From CAXBNB01 sp040151475 (GTDB taxonomy: Bacteria; Bacteroidota; Bacteroidia; Cytophagales; Cyclobacteriaceae): a DNA stretch of 9,090 nucleotides. The stretch is from assembly GCF_040151475.1 (NCBI RefSeq), contig NZ_JBDKWG010000023.1:1-9090 (forward strand). The letters are read 5' to 3'. Under the pieces are notes generated by a model. That model saw nothing but the letters and a program-made list of their open reading frames with translations. It was not told the origin of the DNA and did no database searches. Numbering within the stretch: the stretch's first letter is position 1; the number at the start of each line of letters is the position of its first letter. Below are positions 5,338 through 9,090 of the stretch, in pieces. The translations under genes were made by a program, and so were the position numbers.

Positions 5338-8300
5338 TTTTAATATTATTCCTGCTTAATACATCAATCCACTATACCTCATTTGCCCGGCAACCCTCTA
5401 TTTCTCATTCTGTCTTCCTTATCGGAGATGCAGGCGAACCCGATCAGGCTGCTGAAAATTTGAGCCTCTTAAAAAGACATTTAGATGTAGCCGGAGAAAA
5501 CAGCTCACTTATCTTTTTGGGAGACAATATTTACCCCGTAGGGTTGGGAGACAAAGGCAATCCTGACAGAGCATTGCAGGAACACAAGCTAAGACTACAA
5601 CTGGAAGTGTCAAAAGATTACAAAGGGAAAACCTATGTAATTCCAGGCAATCACGATTGGGCAAAAGGAAAACAAGAAGGCTGGCAACATGTACTCAATC
5701 AACAGAAATTTGTAACTGATTTTTTCCAGAACAAGAATGTTTTTCAACCCAACAATGGCTGCCCGGGTCCGGTCGAAATTGAGTTGAACACAGACCTATG
5801 GCTGATCATTTTCGACATGCAATGGTTACTGCATAAGTTTGATAAGCCTGGTGAAGAAAGTTCGTGTGAGTTTAAAAATTCCGTGGAAGTACTGTCAGAA
5901 ATAGACAACCTACTTGCAAAACACAAAGAAGACCGGGTAATCCTTGCCTCACATCACCCTTTGTTCAGTTACGGACTACATGGAGGAAAATATCCACTGA
6001 AAGATCACATTTTTCCTCTGGCGGAGGCTAAAAAAGGACTATACATTCCATTGCCGGTTATTGGTTCCATATATCCATTGTACCGATCTACCATTGGCAA
6101 CATACAGGACATTCCACATCCCAAATACAAAGCAATCCGAAATACGATTGAAGGCTATTTAAAAAAATACAAAAATGCTGTTTATGTAGCAGGGCATGAG
6201 CACAGTTTACAGCACATTCAAAAAGATGGCATTGACTACATAGTTAGTGGATCCGGCTCAAAAGCTACTTATGTTAAAAATGGAAAGTATTCGAAATTCA
6301 GTGCTTCTAAAACTGGTTTTTCCAAAATTGATTTCATGGATGATGGTAGTATGAAAACAGAGTTTTGGATAGTGGATGAAGAATACCCCAAAGGTAAAAT
6401 CGCTCATGAAAGCATTTTGTTTGAAAAGAAAAAAACGGGGATTCCCACTAAACAAAACCCTCAGCAAACTACATTTGATAAGACGGCAAAAGTAAAAGCA
6501 TCCTCGCAATATGATGCAGGGGGACTAAAAAGGACATTGTTAGGAAAAAACTACCGGGATGTCTGGTCAAAGGAAATTGACGTAGAAGTTTTTGATATTG
6601 GAGTGGAAAAAAGTGGTTTAACACCTGTGAAAGTGGGTGGCGGTATGCAAACCAAATCCCTGAGATTGGAAGCAGAAGATGGCAAACAATACGTACTCAG
6701 ATCCGTCGAAAAGTATGCAGAAAAAGCCATGCCTGAGTTGCTGCGACAAACCATTGCTGTCTCCATTGTACAAGATCAGATTTCGGCATCTCATCCTTAT
6801 GGAGCCTTGGTTGTCCCTTTTCTGGCTGATGCAGCAGGTATATATCACACCAACCCGAAAGTTGTGTACATTCCTGATGATCCAAGACTGGGAGAATATC
6901 AGGAGACTTTTGCCAATACGCTGGCAATATTCGAAGAACGACCCGCCAAAAACTGGAAAGGAACCGGAATGTTCGGTGATTCAAAAGATTTGGTGAATAC
7001 TATGGAAGTACTTGAAGAAATTCAGGATGATAACGACAATGTTGTAGATCAAAAATGGGTATTAAAATCCAGACTATTTGATCTCATAATTGCTGACTGG
7101 GATCGGCACGATGATCAGTGGAGGTGGGCAAGTTTTAAGGAAGGAGAAGGAAAAGTCTATCGCCCAATACCAAGAGACAGGGATCAGGCATTCTTTGTGA
7201 ACGAAGGGATTCTACCAAAAATCGTAAGTAGGAAATGGGCTATGCCTAAAATTGAAGGGTTTAATGAAAATGTGCACTGGGCACCCGGCCTGGCCTACAA
7301 CGCCCGATATTTCGACCGCTCCTTTCTTACCAACTTGTCCAGACAAGATTGGGAGCAAGCTGCCACCAAACTACAACAAAACCTGACAGACGAGGCGATT
7401 GATTTTGCCGTTCGACAATGGCCCAAAAGTATTTATGAAATGACAGGAGAAAGTACCGCCTCTATTTTAAAATCGAGAAGGGATCATCTTAAAGAATATG
7501 CATTGGAGCTATACGTGCACCTGGCAAAAGCGGTGGACATAGTCGGAACAAATAAAGATGAGTTCTTTCTGATCGAAAGTCCCAAATCAGGGGAGCTGAA
7601 AGTATCTGTTTCTAAAATATCCAAAAAGGGAAATATCCAGCATAAAATATTTGAAAGGACATTTTATGCGAGTGAAACTAAAGAAATAAGACTTTACGGA
7701 CTGGACGGAGAAGACAGGTTCGACATCAGCGGTGAAGCGAATGGTAAAATAAAAGTAAGGATAATTAGTGGAGAAGGACAGGACGAAGTAGCTGAATCTA
7801 CTACAAAAAGTGGATCCAAAATATTAGTCTATGACACTCCGGATACAGAAGTGGACAGTAATATCAAATCCAAATTATCAAGCAATCCGGAAATTCATAA
7901 GTATGATAGAATGTCTCATAAGTATGATGTGCTCTTTCCTCTGCTGGATGCTCAGTACAACAAAGACGATGGCATTTTTATTGGAGGTGGGTTTATGTTT
8001 ACCAAACAGGGATGGAGAAAACAGCCCTTTGCTGCAAAACATAAATTCACTGCAAATTTTGCTTTTGCTACACGTGCTTTCAACATCAAATATGATGGAA
8101 CATTTACCGATGTATTGGGCAAATGGGACTTAGGGCTTATTACAGATGTTCGCAAACCTTTTTTCGTCAACAATTTCTTTGGAATCGGAAACAACTCCTT
8201 CTATGATGTGGACAATCATGATATAGATTACTATAGAGTGCGGTTTGAAAACATCCTGTATCGGGCTACATTATCCACTGATTTAGGGGCACATGCCAGA

Positions 8301-9029
8301 TTCACTTTTGGCCCGGAATACCGGGGCGTTTCTCTGGAAGAACAAAGCGGTGGATACCTTGGTGATTCCGATCTCAACACACCAGACCTGATTGAAACCA
8401 ATAGAAAGTATCCCGGATTATACACTGCCCTGGAAGTAGATACCAGAGACAGCAAGCAATTGACCACACGGGGATTGTATTGGAATACCGAACTGGAGCT
8501 GCTGAAAGGAGGCAATGACCTGTCCTCTGACTATCACACTGCCCGGTCATCGGTCTCATTTTTCTACAGCTTTAAATTTCCTGCCAAAGCTACCATCGGT
8601 TGGCGGGTGGGAGGAGCACACAATTTCAGCGACCTCAATTCCGGTGAATTTTACAATGCCGCTACCCTTGGAGGCAAAGACAATTTAAGAGGTTTCCGCC
8701 GCACCCGGTTTTACGGACAAACAAGTCTCTACAACAACCTTGACTTACGGGTCAAGCTATTTGATTTTAGAAGCTATCTTTTTCCCGGGCAATTCGGTAT
8801 TCTCGGTTTTCATGACCTGGGCAGGGTATGGGTAGATGGAGAAAATTCCAGCAAATGGCATGACAGTGCCGGAGGAGGAATTTACGTTGCTCCCCTTGGC
8901 CAGGCAGTCATTTCGTTCACCATGGCCTTTACCGATGAGGAAAACCTACCCGTTGTTGAACGAACCTCCTTCGTCGGAAGCCCTTCGGGGAATGCCAAAG
9001 AACTTCTAACTTCGGAGTTCACAAAATAA
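5322..9029 (+). CDS. Giant outer-membrane fusion: calcineurin-like phosphoesterase, kinase-like middle region, Omp85/BamA-type barrel
   Basis: The frame is open from an ATG at 5244 (1261 residues, used for numbering). ATG 5322 (residue 27) is preferred because it gives a compact signal peptide, MDYGLFLILFLLNTS to SFA at 48. Residues 55-345 form a calcineurin-like phosphoesterase: GDAG 61-64, GDN 93-95, GNHDW 135-139, SHHP 236-239, GHEH 317-320, a full set of two-metal ligands. Residues about 437-760 are a separate domain with YVLRSVEK (483-490), DWDRHDDQ (618-625) and PRDRDQAF (643-650), resembling the loops of FAM20/HipA-type kinases. Two RTX-like motifs lie near 819-850. From about 895 an Omp85-type barrel follows, with LRGFRRTRFYG (1148-1158) as the conserved VRGF motif. 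The substrate is unknown. The last 25 codons are terminal-repeat sequence and end in Lys, not the usual aromatic residue, so the final strand appears lost. It is probably cotranscribed with the lipoprotein upstream. Confidence 0.88.
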   Translation: MDYGLFLILFLLNTSIHYTSFARQPSISHSVFLIGDAGEPDQAAENLSLLKRHLDVAGENSSLIFLGDNIYPVGLGDKGNPDRALQEHKLRLQLEVSKDYKGKTYVIPGNHDWAKGKQEGWQHVLNQQKFVTDFFQNKNVFQPNNGCPGPVEIELNTDLWLIIFDMQWLLHKFDKPGEESSCEFKNSVEVLSEIDNLLAKHKEDRVILASHHPLFSYGLHGGKYPLKDHIFPLAEAKKGLYIPLPVIGSIYPLYRSTIGNIQDIPHPKYKAIRNTIEGYLKKYKNAVYVAGHEHSLQHIQKDGIDYIVSGSGSKATYVKNGKYSKFSASKTGFSKIDFMDDGSMKTEFWIVDEEYPKGKIAHESILFEKKKTGIPTKQNPQQTTFDKTAKVKASSQYDAGGLKRTLLGKNYRDVWSKEIDVEVFDIGVEKSGLTPVKVGGGMQTKSLRLEAEDGKQYVLRSVEKYAEKAMPELLRQTIAVSIVQDQISASHPYGALVVPFLADAAGIYHTNPKVVYIPDDPRLGEYQETFANTLAIFEERPAKNWKGTGMFGDSKDLVNTMEVLEEIQDDNDNVVDQKWVLKSRLFDLIIADWDRHDDQWRWASFKEGEGKVYRPIPRDRDQAFFVNEGILPKIVSRKWAMPKIEGFNENVHWAPGLAYNARYFDRSFLTNLSRQDWEQAATKLQQNLTDEAIDFAVRQWPKSIYEMTGESTASILKSRRDHLKEYALELYVHLAKAVDIVGTNKDEFFLIESPKSGELKVSVSKISKKGNIQHKIFERTFYASETKEIRLYGLDGEDRFDISGEANGKIKVRIISGEGQDEVAESTTKSGSKILVYDTPDTEVDSNIKSKLSSNPEIHKYDRMSHKYDVLFPLLDAQYNKDDGIFIGGGFMFTKQGWRKQPFAAKHKFTANFAFATRAFNIKYDGTFTDVLGKWDLGLITDVRKPFFVNNFFGIGNNSFYDVDNHDIDYYRVRFENILYRATLSTDLGAHARFTFGPEYRGVSLEEQSGGYLGDSDLNTPDLIETNRKYPGLYTALEVDTRDSKQLTTRGLYWNTELELLKGGNDLSSDYHTARSSVSFFYSFKFPAKATIGWRVGGAHNFSDLNSGEFYNAATLGGKDNLRGFRRTRFYGQTSLYNNLDLRVKLFDFRSYLFPGQFGILGFHDLGRVWVDGENSSKWHDSAGGGIYVAPLGQAVISFTMAFTDEENLPVVERTSFVGSPSGNAKELLTSEFTK

Positions 9030-9090
9030 GAATTGAAGTTATGAAAAAAAAGTAAAACAATCATTGAAAAAGCATGTGAACAAGTACCTA
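8950..9090 (+). repeat. Right copy of the perfect 141-bp terminal inverted repeat
   Basis: This is the exact reverse complement of 1-141. It begins at the second base of codon 1236 of the outer-membrane protein gene, supplies that gene's last 25 codons and its TAA stop (9027-9029), and continues for 61 bases to the window end. The heptamer tract of the left copy recurs here at 9000-9020. The junction at 8950 lies just after DEENLP, where related barrels would run into their last strand, so the repeat appears to have replaced the native gene end. Confidence 0.95.

Noticed and set aside
1..9090. A linear phage or plasmid with terminal inverted repeats
   Set aside because: The repeat carries a gene tail and heptamer tracts, no replication, packaging or structural genes are present, and the gene content looks chromosomal.

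Overview
The window looks like chromosomal DNA from a member of the Bacteroidota, probably a Cytophagales-type bacterium. The genes are AT-rich and their starts lack clear Shine-Dalgarno sequences. The families present (an HD-PycTM fusion, a phosphoesterase fused to an outer-membrane barrel, an SdiA-regulated-type lipoprotein) are typical of that phylum. Short tracts of 7-bp repeats lie in and between genes. The assignment is an inference from gene content; no rRNA or tRNA is present to confirm it.

Layout. Positions 1-141 and 8950-9090 are exact reverse complements of each other. Positions 142-416 hold no convincing gene. Next come a four-helix membrane protein with a C-terminal cytoplasmic domain (417-1094, +) and, convergent with it, an NRDE/TANGO2-family protein (1107-1874, -). 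A minus-strand pair follows, transcribed from about 4166 down to 1990: an HD-domain protein fused to a Pycsar-effector-type (PycTM) membrane domain, then a coupled exported protein of unknown function. Divergent from that pair are a predicted beta-propeller lipoprotein (about 4296-5195, +) and a giant outer-membrane protein (about 5322-9029, +). The latter carries a calcineurin-like phosphoesterase, a middle region with kinase-like motifs and an Omp85/BamA-type barrel.

How the genes may work together. The lipoprotein and the giant protein are codirectional, about 0.1 kb apart, and both exported, so they plausibly form one envelope unit, perhaps acting on phosphorylated substrates. The HD-PycTM protein carries the effector domain of Pycsar anti-phage immunity, but no pyrimidine cyclase is in the window. 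It is therefore either an orphan signalling protein or a variant that works with its unusual partner gene.

Most worth checking. (1) The 141-bp terminal inverted repeat is probably a dispersed genomic repeat at which an assembly with k=141 broke. It also supplies the last 25 codons of the giant protein, replacing the expected aromatic-ended last beta strand. (2) The middle of the giant protein carries motifs like the catalytic and metal-binding loops of atypical kinases. (3) A 4x7-bp repeat covers the start of that gene, and its unit junctions supply an ATG in each reading frame.
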